A DNA stretch of 64,000 nucleotides from Enchytraeus crypticus. Lineage: Eukaryota; Annelida; Clitellata; Enchytraeida; Enchytraeidae. The position numbers were made by a program, and so were the translations under genes. Below, one piece after another: positions 10,701-20,600 of this stretch (the first letter of the stretch is position 1; every line of letters starts with the position of its first letter). The stretch spans positions 79,501 through 143,500 of the forward strand of contig CAJHZI010000887.1 of assembly GCA_905160935.1 (NCBI GenBank), in the 5' to 3' direction. The notes under the pieces are model-generated. The model saw only the letters and a program-made list of their open reading frames with translations. It did not search any database and had not been told where the DNA came from.

Positions 10701-12668
10701 GCAGGAAAGAGAAAGAAAATTACAGGCAACGTCTTTAATTAAGTGCCTTCATGAAATGTTTCTCAGATTGTAGCCCAATATTAATGTACGTTATGATAGA
10801 GTTATGGTAAGGCTTACCTTAGTATCTTACAAATAAAATTGAATTTTAAAAACCAATCTTTACTTTATCGCAATTTTATTACACCACTTGTTGGATTGCC
10901 AAGAATTTTTTACACAAATTGGCAGAAGACAGAGACAGTAGATGTCGGCCGATACTGATAAGGAAAGTAGGGATGAAAAGAAAAGCATCAAATAGCAATA
11001 ATTTGATAAGACTGTAGATTATCTGATATCTTCCCTCATGGACCTTAAGGAAGGAAGATATCAGGAAATTAGAGGCATTGGAAATGTGGATATGGCAAAG
11101 AATGGAAAGGAAAAAAGGCAGAGGCAGGCCGAGATTAGGTATATTAGATGATTTAAAGATCCACTCATATGTGGACATGAAGAGGAAAGCAGAAGACAGA
11201 AAAGAGTGAAAGCGCTATATACCATGAACCTGCCAGTAGGCAGTGCACTAAGAGAGAGATGATTTAAAGATCCGCTCATATGTGGACCTAAACAGGAAAG
11301 CAGAAGACAGTGAAGAGTGGAGGCGCTATATACCATGAACCTGCCAGTAGGCAGAGCACTAAGAGAGAGATGATTTTAAGATCTACTCATATGTGGACAT
11401 GAATAGAAAAGCAGAAGACAGATAAGAGTGGAAGTGTTATATACCAAGGACCTGCCAGTAGGCAGAGCACTAAGAGAGAGAGAGAGATAGATGAATTAGT
11501 CAAGACTAACCAGCGTTCTCGGTTACGTCAACGTCTGCCACCTTGATACGCATGTCAGCGGCACGTCTGCTGAGACTCTCCCACACAGGAGTCAGAGACT
11601 GACAGGCGGGGCACCACGGCGTAAATACATTGCGTAAATACATTGCGTAAATACATTGCGTAAATACATTGCGTAAATACATTGCGTAAATACATTGCGT
11701 AAATACATTGCGTAAATACATTGCGTAAATACATTGCGTAAATACATTGCGTAAATACATTGCGTAAATACATTGCGTAAATACATTGCGTAAATACATT
11801 GCGTAAATACATTGCGTAAATACATTGCGTAAATACATTACAAAACTATAATAAAAACAATAGCCGAACTATATTTTGATGGTATTGCTACTATATGACA
11901 GTAGCATCACTCAAAAAAAGTAAACATGCATTATAGTAAAATGATCAACTATGTCGATATCTATAACTTTTAATACCACATGTTAAACTTGTTAGGTTAT
12001 TTAGTCCATTTTTCATGTAACCAATCCAGTGAATGTCCGAGATTTTACTCTCAGATCAGTGCAGCTGGGATTCGAACCCATGAGGGTTCAATTCATCTCA
12101 GGATCTGTCAAATAAAACTTCATGACGTTACCACTACGCTATTGAGACATTCTAAAACAGTAAATAAAAGTAAACTAAATGTACATTAGTGAAAGCAGAG
12201 CACTAAATTTGAAAAGATATCTATATAGAAATTAAATATAAATAAAGAGAACTAGAACACGAACGAAGGTTAAAAAGAATGCTACCTTACACCCAGGCTA
12301 GCATAACACTTTCACTAATTTTTTTGAATTAACTGCGACAAGAAAAATTTGTCATAAGTTAAAATCATAAATTTTTTTTATAAATAATCAATAACAGAAT
12401 TGTACCACGTTAATCTTAATTTAATACAAATATAATAAGTAAGAAATAGTAGAAACAATACGAACAACTTAATAAGCCATTCTCCCTGCAGCATTTTCTC
12501 CCAATCGGAGTCCGTTAGGCTCTGAACAGCTGATGCTGAATTAACCTCGTTACGTCCCTTACCAGAGGGTAGGGTCTCAGAGGACAACACAACACTTAAA
12601 TATACATATATCAATGCCAGCCTAAAGCCGCCATGACGAAAACTCCCTAATCCTAATAGTTGATTCAT
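4722..12668 (-). CDS. TMX1: TMX1-like thioredoxin-related transmembrane protein
   Basis: Probable ER membrane thiol-disulfide oxidoreductase of the protein disulfide isomerase superfamily. Coding exons, minus strand: 12668-12462 (or to 12460), about 11620-11511, 9996-9951, 8685-8557, 7652-7607, 6848-6747, 6034-5882 and 4832-4722. Phases join throughout, giving about 301 aa, near the usual TMX1 size. Residues 1-35 form a signal peptide. The thioredoxin domain has the active site WCPAC (Cys73 and Cys76) and the cis-proline motif SLPT in exon 3. One membrane helix lies near residues 193-216 (exon 6). The tail is acidic, as in TMX1. Exons 2 to 8 use normal GT donors and exons 3 to 8 use AG acceptors. 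The junction of exons 1 and 2 has no AG because a 13-bp minisatellite fills it. The identification rests on residue-level resemblance along the whole protein. NOG1 lies 1.9 kb upstream in the same orientation. Confidence 0.9.
4900..5035 (+). mobile_element. Repeat D, longest copy
   Basis: A short interspersed repeat with a body containing GTGGTGCTTTGGCGCCTGTT, then AGAGACGTCCCTGACATTGC, GGCGAGGAACCGGACGTTAA and an ATTGATTGATT tail. The same body is seen at 20337-20440 (minus) and 45720-45873. It shares its final ~40 bases with SINE-1 and repeat E. It lies in the last TMX1 intron. Confidence 0.65.
5036..5225 (+). mobile_element. LINE-A 3' tail
   Basis: Matches the 3' end seen at 60415-60690: GGTTGCTGAAGAATAGACCA, then TTAAACCGGGATTCAAG and a GATGATGAT tail. 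It directly follows the tail of a repeat D copy. Confidence 0.65.
5335..5590. repeat. CAAT-rich tetranucleotide tract
   Basis: Degenerate CAAT/CAGT/CAAC repeats over about 250 bases in TMX1 intron 7. Several frames stay open across it, producing an artificial Gln/Ser/Asn-rich reading frame. Confidence 0.75.
5672..5881. repeat. 33-bp minisatellite copying the exon 7 donor of TMX1
   Basis: About six tandem units of 33 bp start at the real 5' splice site of TMX1 exon 7. On the minus strand each unit carries GAAGAG followed by GTTTGTAG, the same junction as the true donor GAAGAG/GTTTTGTAG at 5882/5881. The intron therefore opens with a series of near-identical donor sites. Confidence 0.85.
6540..6665 (+). 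mobile_element. Repeat E copy (short form)
   Basis: Contains ATCTGTAGTGATGTGTGCT, GGACGTCCCTGACGTCATCC, GGATGAGGAAATGGACGTTA and a TTATTATTA tail. Same short form as 57740-57860. It lies between TMX1 exons 6 and 7. Confidence 0.6.
7038..7180 (+). mobile_element. SINE-1 copy in TMX1 intron 5
   Basis: Complete head GGCTGGAACCAGTGGCGATG, a B-box variant GCTCAAATC, and a 3' end reaching TTAGCTTTACCAGCTTTAAC. It runs directly into the 18-bp minisatellite at 7183. Confidence 0.7.
7183..7548. repeat. 18-bp minisatellite with donor-like units
   Basis: About 20 tandem units of CACTTACAGGTACACTAG with few changes. Each minus-strand unit contains CCTGTAAGTG, a good match to a 5' splice site, and each plus-strand unit contains TTACAGGTACA, which looks like an acceptor. 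The 18-bp period keeps all frames open, so the Thr/Tyr-rich (plus) and Val/Ser-rich (minus) frames are artefacts. Confidence 0.85.
7790..7925 (-). mobile_element. LINE-B 3' end fragment
   Basis: The block ACTGGCAGGTCTATGG and the following ~110 bases match the LINE-B coding 3' end on the minus strand. The GA tail is reduced to TCTCTATCTCTTAG. Confidence 0.55.
8270..8501 (-). mobile_element. tRNA-derived SINE-2 copy, near full length
   Basis: SINE-2 read on the minus strand: GAATGTCTCAATAGCGTAG (A-box region), a B-box GGTTCGAATCCC, GCGCTGATCTGAG, a body, and a 3' end containing GATAGATATCAAC-like and GTGTTTAC blocks. Copies of this family also lie at 11918-12153, 18870-19095, 39352-39595, 50395-50630, 50775-51005, 58150-58398 and 63600-63844. 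In TMX1 intron 4. Confidence 0.75.
8690..9205. repeat. 47-bp minisatellite copying the exon 4 acceptor of TMX1, split by a SINE-2
   Basis: About eight units of ~47 bp, counting the real exon start. On the minus strand each has GATTGTCCATACAG followed by CGTGAAGGACGG, the true 3' splice site and the first ~17 bases of exon 4. Positions 8820-8990 are a truncated minus-strand SINE-2 inserted between units, so the array was already expanded when the SINE landed. Confidence 0.85.
9362..9430 (-). mobile_element. LINE-A 3' tail fragment
   Basis: CATCATCATCAGCTTCCCTTG and the next ~50 bases match the LINE-A 3' terminus on the minus strand. A second short remnant, plus strand, lies at 9775-9825. Confidence 0.55.
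10215..10340 (+). mobile_element. SINE-1 copy in TMX1 intron 2
   Basis: The head is partly lost. From GACACTCGACCGCGGAT onward it follows the family through the 3' motif and TTAGCTTTACCAGCTTTT. Confidence 0.65.
11040..11490 (+). mobile_element. LINE-B 3' end with terminal segment in three tandem copies
   Basis: The plus strand encodes the LINE-B C-terminus (KLEALEMWIWRRM-type, then a GRGRPRLG-like stretch). The last ~115 bases, from GATGATTTAAAGATCCAC to the GA tail, occur three times in a row (about 11140-11256, 11257-11370, 11371-11490), each ending CAGTAGGCAG...CTAAGAGAGAG. It lies in TMX1 intron 2, immediately after exon 2. Confidence 0.75.
11619..11839. repeat. 13-bp minisatellite at the TMX1 intron 1 acceptor
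   Basis: Seventeen perfect units of GCGTAAATACATT (221 bp) abut the first codons of TMX1 exon 2. The minus-strand unit AATGTATTTACGC contains no AG, so no standard acceptor exists where the protein alignment puts the exon start. Thirteen-base periodicity leaves all three minus frames open, giving artificial MYLRNVFTQCIYA-type frames. Confidence 0.9.
11918..12153 (-). mobile_element. SINE-2 copy in TMX1 intron 1
   Basis: Complete from the 3' block (AGTAAACATGCATTATAG on the plus strand) to the CTATTGAGACATTC head. The B-box reads GGTTCGAATCCC-like on the minus strand. Confidence 0.75.
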
Positions 12669-14468
12669 TTTACACCTTTATAAAATAGTCACACTAAATC
12701 AAAATATAAACAAACGTTCTGTTCTCAAGTTCTTTGTATTGTTTCTACGCATACTGTTCTTCTTTTTCCTAATTCAATTGCTACAAACGTCATTGATCCA
12801 CACAAGCACAAATAAAGTATTACTATCGTCAGTGAAGCAATTTTCGAACACTATTGAATCGGATCCAAGTCAGGAAGAAGAAAGGCCCAAGATCGGTTCA
12901 TAATGTAGTAAACCAGTCTAAAAATAGGAAATTAAAGAAAAAGGATTTAACGCTAAACTAACTAAACTAAACTAACTAAATTTAACTAAACGCTGGCCGC
13001 AAATTATGTTCGCTAGATGTACATGTATAGGAGATAGGCCTACATCAGACAGGTGAGCTTCAACTGTCTCTAAAAACAACTTTAAATATGTCCAACAAGC
13101 TATTTCTAGCTTAGCTGCAATAATATAGCCCTATAGGTTATGAAATGTAATTGTATATTTATCGTTAAACAAGCATCGTTCTTCTGTTTTCTGACCCAGT
13201 ATGTCACTAGTTAATTAAATGCATTAAGTAACTCATTCACAATGTCAAGAATCTTCATTCGTCATCCGGATGTTGAATTAGAAAGAGTTTGGCTGACGTT
13301 TTCTACTTGACTATTAATTCTAAACTGTGATTGACAATGTCACTGATGATAGTGGCATCCTCTTAATTGTTATATATACAGCGAATTTCTTTTTAGTTTC
13401 ACGTATTTGACTCTTCTTTTCTCGGTTATTTAATATCTTTAGCAGAATCAATCAGTGCATACATATTAAGCCTAATCGTTGTTAAAACAGATCTACGAAA
13501 ATGATCTATGAAACTAAGTATTTATTGGATCTGAAATTTCGTTTTCCCTTAAAATCTAATTTCTAAACAAAACCAGACATAAATAGCAAATTGCAAATAG
13601 CCTATAATCAAAAAAGGGTAGACTATTCACTGAAATATAGAGAGTATTCACTGATATTTAGAGAACCTAAAATGACTGGCCTTTCAGTAACGATTGAAAA
13701 TATTCAACGTCATCATCTTCCCTTGAATCCCAGTTTAGCTCGGGTTTGGATACGAATGGAACTTTACTTTTTCATTCGTTAAATAAAATTGTAGTAATTT
13801 CCAGTGCCTGAGCGCTTACAAACTAGCCCCCTCTGACGTGGAAAACTACTAAAAGTAGTAAATTTTAGGTTATTAATCGAGACAACGTAGATAAAACTAT
13901 GCCATTTACTATATACAAACGAGTTCTCTTAATTCCCTAGTAGTATCCAACAACTTTGCACTAATTATAAGCAAATAGTCGTCAGGCAACAATATTCAAT
14001 TAAACAAATTAATTAAGTGAACTCCACCTCTAACAATTTTAAAGCCTGCAAGAACAATTCAATAATATCGTCAAATAAAGATCCAAATTTGTAATATTTG
14101 TTATCTGCAACCTTCACAATAAAGTCCGGATAAGCGAGACTATATTATTATCATAGAGTTAAACCCAACTTGCTTTACTAGTAACGCTTACAGAACATAA
14201 ATGCTTCTAGAAAGATGTGAAATCTTTCAAAATATGCGACAATTCTAGCGCTCATGTGTAAAAAGTGACCTTCAAATTTCTAGTCGCAAAACTATAAGTC
14301 AAACTTTGTCATTGAGTGAATTGATAGTAGCGTTAGCACGTATCGACTGTCAAAATAATCATTTTGCACAATCATCCTGTGTGGCATATAGTCTACACAT
14401 ACGTATATATACTAATTCATAACTACAAATTTACACAGTGACTTTTCTAGTATTTATACTGTGTGAAA
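12669..14468. other. Spacer between NOG1 and TMX1
   Basis: Runs from the TMX1 start codon to the NOG1 3' end, both genes reading leftward, so it should include the TMX1 promoter. I saw no coding exon. A LINE-A 3' tail lies at 13705-13830 and a short AACTAAACTAA run near 12950-12990. A CTATTTTATAAAGG stretch lies about 10 bases upstream of the TMX1 ATG, too close to be a convincing TATA box unless the leader is very short or spliced. Confidence 0.5.
13705..13830 (-). mobile_element. LINE-A 3' tail
   Basis: CATCATCTTCCCTTGAATCC then GTTTGGATACGAATGG mark the minus-strand LINE-A terminus, upstream of TMX1. Confidence 0.6.
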
Positions 14469-14474
14469 TTTAAT
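14469..14474 (-). promoter_or_regulatory. Possible poly(A) signal of NOG1
   Basis: ATTAAA on the minus strand about 130 bases after the NOG1 stop, a common variant hexamer. No AATAAA was seen nearer. The AT-rich setting makes a chance match likely. Confidence 0.3.
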
Positions 14475-14601
14475 TATTTGCAGACTCTATGAAATCCGCG
14501 AAATTCACAAGATAAAGAGGAAAAATAAATGTACAGTGGCATAATATACACCCGTCCAAATCGATACAACAAAACATCGCACCAAGCGCAGCGGAATAAA
14601 T

Positions 14602-17600
14602 TTAGCGACGATCGGTTTTTCCCATCTTTCTCTTTCCGGCGAACAGATGCCTGGGCTTGCTCGTCAGGATTCTCCTGTCCGCCTCTCCCTTACGAGCCTC
14701 CTGGTTCATCGCTCTCTGAGAGATCTTGTGCAGCTTACGAGCCTTCTTAGCCATCTGTACCGTCAATCAATCAATCAATCAATCATCTAATCAACCAATC
14801 ATCAAATCAATCAATCAATCAATCATCTAATCAATTAATCAGTCAAACAACCAACTAGTGTTATATGAAGTCAACCAATTAATATATCGACTCCTTGACA
14901 AAGCAATAAATGAATCAAGCAAAAACATTATTATTCTGTCATTCAACCAACTTAGAAATATAAAAAAACAATAAAACAATCAACTATTTGATTGATTTAA
15001 TATTGGTGCCTTAAAATAAATGGACTCATTCATGATGCATTCAATTTGGAGGACAAACTTTTATTGAATTTCTTCAGGAACCAAGACAGGATCTGTAAAA
15101 TAAAACCCATGCAGCATTTACCGATCCTAAATTACGAACTAATACAATAAATAGCAGATTTGAAATAAATATTAAATCAACAGGCGACATAAAAGCTGGT
15201 AAAGCTAGTATTTATGTCAGTTTCCTCACTCGAAAGTGATGTCAGTGACGGGCGAGCACAGGATTTGAACACCGCACATACTGATCTGCGGTCGAGTATC
15301 TTACCGACAACGCCACTGGCTCCAGCCAGAAATAAAGAAAGAAAGAGACAAACCGTAGCATCTCTAACACCCGACACGTCACGTGGTGGGCGTGTCTTGC
15401 TGGCAGACCTGCCACGATTGACAGCTGGGGCGACACTGCCTCCCGCTGACTCCTCCCTCTTTCTCTTCCTCGACTGTCTCTCCACATCAGCTCTGCTCAC
15501 ACTCCTGCTGCGGGCACGACTGAAGTGAGTCTGTGGCGTCAATCAATCAATCAGTCAATCAATACATCCATCAATTAATCAATAGATAAATCAAATATAT
15601 CTATCACCACATCGATACATTAACCAATTAATCAATATATAATCAATTAATAGATCCATCAATATATCAATCACTCAAAACATATATCAATAAAAATAAA
15701 TCAATCAATCAATCAATAGATAAATCAATTAATACGTCTCTCAATAAATCACTCAATCAATAGATCACTCAATCAATAGATCAATCAATTGATAGATCAA
15801 TTAAATTAATAGATCAATCAATCAATAAATCAATCACGAAAACCTGCTATCTAAAACGAACACGTCACACCTATTAAACATCTACATTCACTACTATAGT
15901 AAACAGTACATTTCTTCATAAACAAGTCGACTTAAGTCAAATGTTCCACATTCACATCTATTCAAACAAAGTATACTATTTTCTTCAACCCTACACTATA
16001 GTATAGTAGTCAAATAGACCATACTATTCTCTTCAACCCTACACTATTGTATAGTAGTCAAATAGACCATACTATTTTCTTCAACCATTAAAATTAATCT
16101 TACCACTTCATGTTCGGAAAATACGACTACTGAAGTGGTTTCCCACAGCCTTCTTCAGCTACTGAATTTAGATGTTAATATTCTACTTGGACAAAGAAAA
16201 TTAGATGAAATAGTTTCTGAGAGAAGGTTGAGGTGTTTAGGTCATTTACTGAGAATGTCTGAGGATAAATATGCAAAGACTGCAGTTAACTGGAAGCCAA
16301 CTCAAGGAAAAGGGAAGCGAGGAAGACCTAGAAGTACTCGGCCAAATACGATCAACAAGGATCTGAGAGCATTAAACATTTCATGGGAAGACGCTGCGAA
16401 GATTGATGATGATAGAAACGAATGGAGGAATGTTGTCCCCCTATGTTTTGTACAGAACGCAAGGAACTGATGATGATTCTACTGGTACAAACCTCTTCGT
16501 CCATATCGACCTCCAGACCCACAGTGGACATGGTCTTCTTCATGGCGGTCTCCGTGATCTTCTTGGCTGTTCTTGGTAGGCGTGGCTTCTCTATCCTCCT
16601 CTTCTCACGTGACTCCAGTATCATTATCTTCTGCTTCTCTCGAATCCTAATCAATCAATCAGTCAATCAATCAATGACTCAATCGATCAATCAACCAATC
16701 AAAAGATCAATCAATCAATCGATCGATCGATCAATCAATCAGTCCACATGAAAGACTCAGTCAGTCCATAAATTAATAAATTAATCATTCAAACAATTGA
16801 ATAATTAATTGTTCCATCAATTAATAGGGAGAGTCAAACTCTAGCAAGGATGACTAAGCTGGTATGAAAAAAAGGACAAATCTAATGTTAACAACAGTTT
16901 CCTTACTTGTAAGCGATGTCAGTGACGGGAGAGCCCAGGATTTGAACCCCGCAAAAAACCAAGGCAAACAATATTGTAGTTAAGCCTGAGTTTTATTCAC
17001 ATTTCAAACCTGATCGGGTATCATTCATAATCCGCTAATTAAATAGTTGATAAATTAATTAAGTGTTCTGCTAGTTGAGTGTTCAATTAATTGATTCACA
17101 ATTTTATTCACATTTCAAACTAGATCAGGTATCACATTCATAACCCCATAATTAAATAGTCGTTAAATTATTGAGGTTTCCTTTAATTGAGTATTCCATT
17201 AATTGATTGATTGTTAAATTAAATGATTGATTGATACAAACTTTCTGCCTAGGGCCTGTCTTTGTTTTATCTCATCATCTTCACTCTCATCGCTGTCGTA
17301 AAGCCCCGCCTGTTCTCTAAGCCCCTCCTCCCTCTCCAGCTCCATCAGTTTCTACACAACACAATACACCGCAATACAATACACCCCAATACAGTATCGT
17401 AAAATGCTTACACCACGTACAGTATCACAAAATACAATACAGCACAATACAGTATTGGAAAGTACAATATACCACAATACAGTATTGCAATATACATAAA
17501 CCTCATATAGTATTGCAAAATGCACACACCTCATACACTAACACGAAATACAATACACCACAAAACAGTATCGCAAAATACATAAACCTAATAGAGTAAC

Positions 17601-20600
17601 ACAAAATACACTACACCATAATACAGTATTGCAAAATACAATACACAGTTATTCAGTATCACAAAATAAAATACAGAGCAATAGAATACGTATTGATTTT
17701 ACCCAAAGTACCTAAATTAGTTAAGTACCTAAATAAGCCAAGGAGCAGGCACATTAGTTCTTTGCCCATTCTGCAGTTACTAAGATTCCAAACTTAAAAT
17801 TTGTAATTGAATATAATTGTTAAAAACTACCTTTTACTTATTTTAATTATATATAACTACTTTTTTATTGATTATCATCAATAAAAAAGTAGTTCAATAA
17901 CTATTCACTAAATTTATTAACTAACCAATTAATTTATTAACACAATCCATTCCACTAAAAATATTCCACAATCCATTCCACTTTTACTCATGTTGTGTCT
18001 GGGTTGCTGAAGAATAGACCAAACGTGAATTGAGCATGTCATAAAAGGCGCGCCTAGTTTCCAGAAATTGCTATATATTTCTAATCCTGACCCTAGCTAA
18101 AATGTGATTTAGTGTGAAGAAGATGAAGATGATGATGAATCAGTTCCACTCACCTGCATGATCTGCGGGTCGATGAAGTCAGCAATGTTGTGACCGTTCC
18201 AGATCTCAGGTACCACATCGTACTTCTCCTCAGGCTTAGCGAGGTCGTAGTGCTCTGCGCAACGGTAGCAAGACAGTCCAATTAAATGTGTATATAATTA
18301 ATTTACAACAAATTAATATAAAAAATTAATTAATTCACAACAGGCTAATATATCTCTCTCCCTCTCTTTCTCTCTCTGTCCTCAGTGCACTGAGCAACGG
18401 TAGCAACAAAATCCAATTTAACTATGCCAAAATCAACTCAAAAGAAGCTAATGTAAATAATTAAACAATATAATATATTACAACGTAATATATTATATAC
18501 ATATAACATAACATAATATAACTATATACATTCATTTAATAAATAATAAACGTTTATATATAAATAATTAAACATTTTTTGGCCGAACACAATTTGTAAA
18601 AATTGCCAGAATCCGGCAGAACTGGAATCTGCTGCACTGCTAGTAAAAGTAAAGTGCTCACTGTCAGATGGTCAACTTTTTGCAAAAACAATGCCAGATA
18701 TCTTTGCTTATAGAATACCTGCCTATCTGACATTACAAAATGAAAAATTCATCGTCCAGAACAAGTCGGAGTATTGGCACAGTTAAAGCTAACAAAATCT
18801 TTCCAATAATATGAAGCACACATCAACAGCAACTCTCGGTAACATACCCAGTTTAACGGCAATTTAATATTAACACACACACATTACAGTGAAATAATCA
18901 ACTATGTTGATATCTATCACCTTTATTACCACATGTTAAATCCGTTCGGCAATTTCAGACCATTTTCCGTGTAACCAGTCCAGTGAATGTCCGAGATTTT
19001 ACTCTCAGATCAGCGCGGCTGAGATTCGAACCCACGAGGGTTCATTTCAACACAGGATCTATCGTTTAAAACTTCATGACGTTACCACTACGCTAGTAAC
19101 ACAATCCAATTACATATGCAAATATCAACTCAAAACAAGTTATTATAAATACTTAAACTATATAATATATTAAACTATATACATTATCCAGGGTTCGTAT
19201 GTCACTGACATCGCTTTCGAGTGAGGAAACTTATATTAGCTTTGTGTTACTATACAGGTACTTGTACATATCCATAACGGTCCATTTGTCCCAGCGACGT
19301 TCAAGTGCTTTTACACTGAAAGATTGTATTCATCAATTTTTACCCATTTACACACTGAACCTAGGTTCATACACCAGTCCTCTTGTTAGCGTATTTATAC
19401 AATTAAAAACCTTAAAATTAATACTACTTCACTAACTTTTAAGATCCAAGAAGTAATCGTCTCCTAGCTCCAGCATTAGATCCTTTTCCTACAGCATTCA
19501 AATTAGCAATATTAGCGCAAGACATCATCAAATGGTATTATATCAAATTACATCGAGCCGCAAAAATTTATTCTGTAAAAAAAGTTATGCAAGTAAAATT
19601 AGAAAAAATAATGTTTAGTAGGGTATATCATGTAAAAGCATCTCTACACTTTACAACAATTACATACAATAAAACAAGCAGTATACAATAAAACAAACAG
19701 TATACAATAAAACGCTCATATTAAAAAGGACCACAATGTCAAAATAGACCACTAAAATACTGGAATTTTTACTGCAAACAATTTTTCTAAACGAGTCCAT
19801 TAGAATGAAGCTTCAACAGTTACATCAGCAGGTGGCAGCGATGGTAAAATACTCACAAGTTCAATAAGATATACTGTTTCAATACCCTAGATGACATTAC
19901 GTCTCAGACAGTCCACTTATGGCACGAAATCAGACGAAAAACTCTGCTTTTTAAAGTAGAAACTCATTCACTATCTTCATAGATATATTTATTTAGGTCC
20001 CGTCTATTTAAACTTGCAATATTATTTACATTTTTAAATAATTTTTAAAAGCATCTATAGCTTGAAAATGAATATCCTAAACAAATATAATACACAATTA
20101 GATTACACAAAAGGTTAAATATAAATTTGCAGATATTAAATAAAGGTGTCTAATACTAACAAGTTTCTTTTTAACGGCTCCAGTAGTCTGCATCTGTTGG
20201 CGTTTCTTCAACACGGCCTCAGGAATGCATGGAGGTCTTGCCTACATACAATACAACGTCAGTGTGCAAAATAATTCCTGCTAATTTCTATTGAAGAGAT
20301 ATAAGCTTATTTTCATTTTTGAGAGTATTCTAATCAATCAATATGCATTTAACGTCCGATTACTAGCCATAAGGCAACGTCAGAGACGTCTCTTGCAGAC
20401 TATACACAAATGCTCCAAAGCACCACACGATGACGACTGAGTACACAGAGACCACAAGAGAAAGTGAGATCAATACAGTGTGAGATCCAAGGCAAGGGGG
20501 TCAAAATTTAGACTTATGACCTAATGACTCATTCTTCAATACCACTATGGATAACTCTCTTGAATGCTATTTGTATGTAATTAAAATAGTAGCAAAATGT

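Noticed and set aside
11506..11838. Three overlapping minus-strand frames repeating MYLRNVFTQCIYA
   Set aside because: They are rotations of the 13-bp array. Only the final part, from the active site on, is real TMX1. In-frame translation of the array is kept as a hypothesis, not as a gene.
15214..15528. Plus-strand 104-aa frame
   Set aside because: Antisense shadow of NOG1 exon 16 and an adjoining SINE-1.
16135..16470. Possible host gene of 111 aa between NOG1 exons
   Set aside because: The sequence matches the C-terminal end typical of non-LTR retrotransposon proteins and has no catalytic part.
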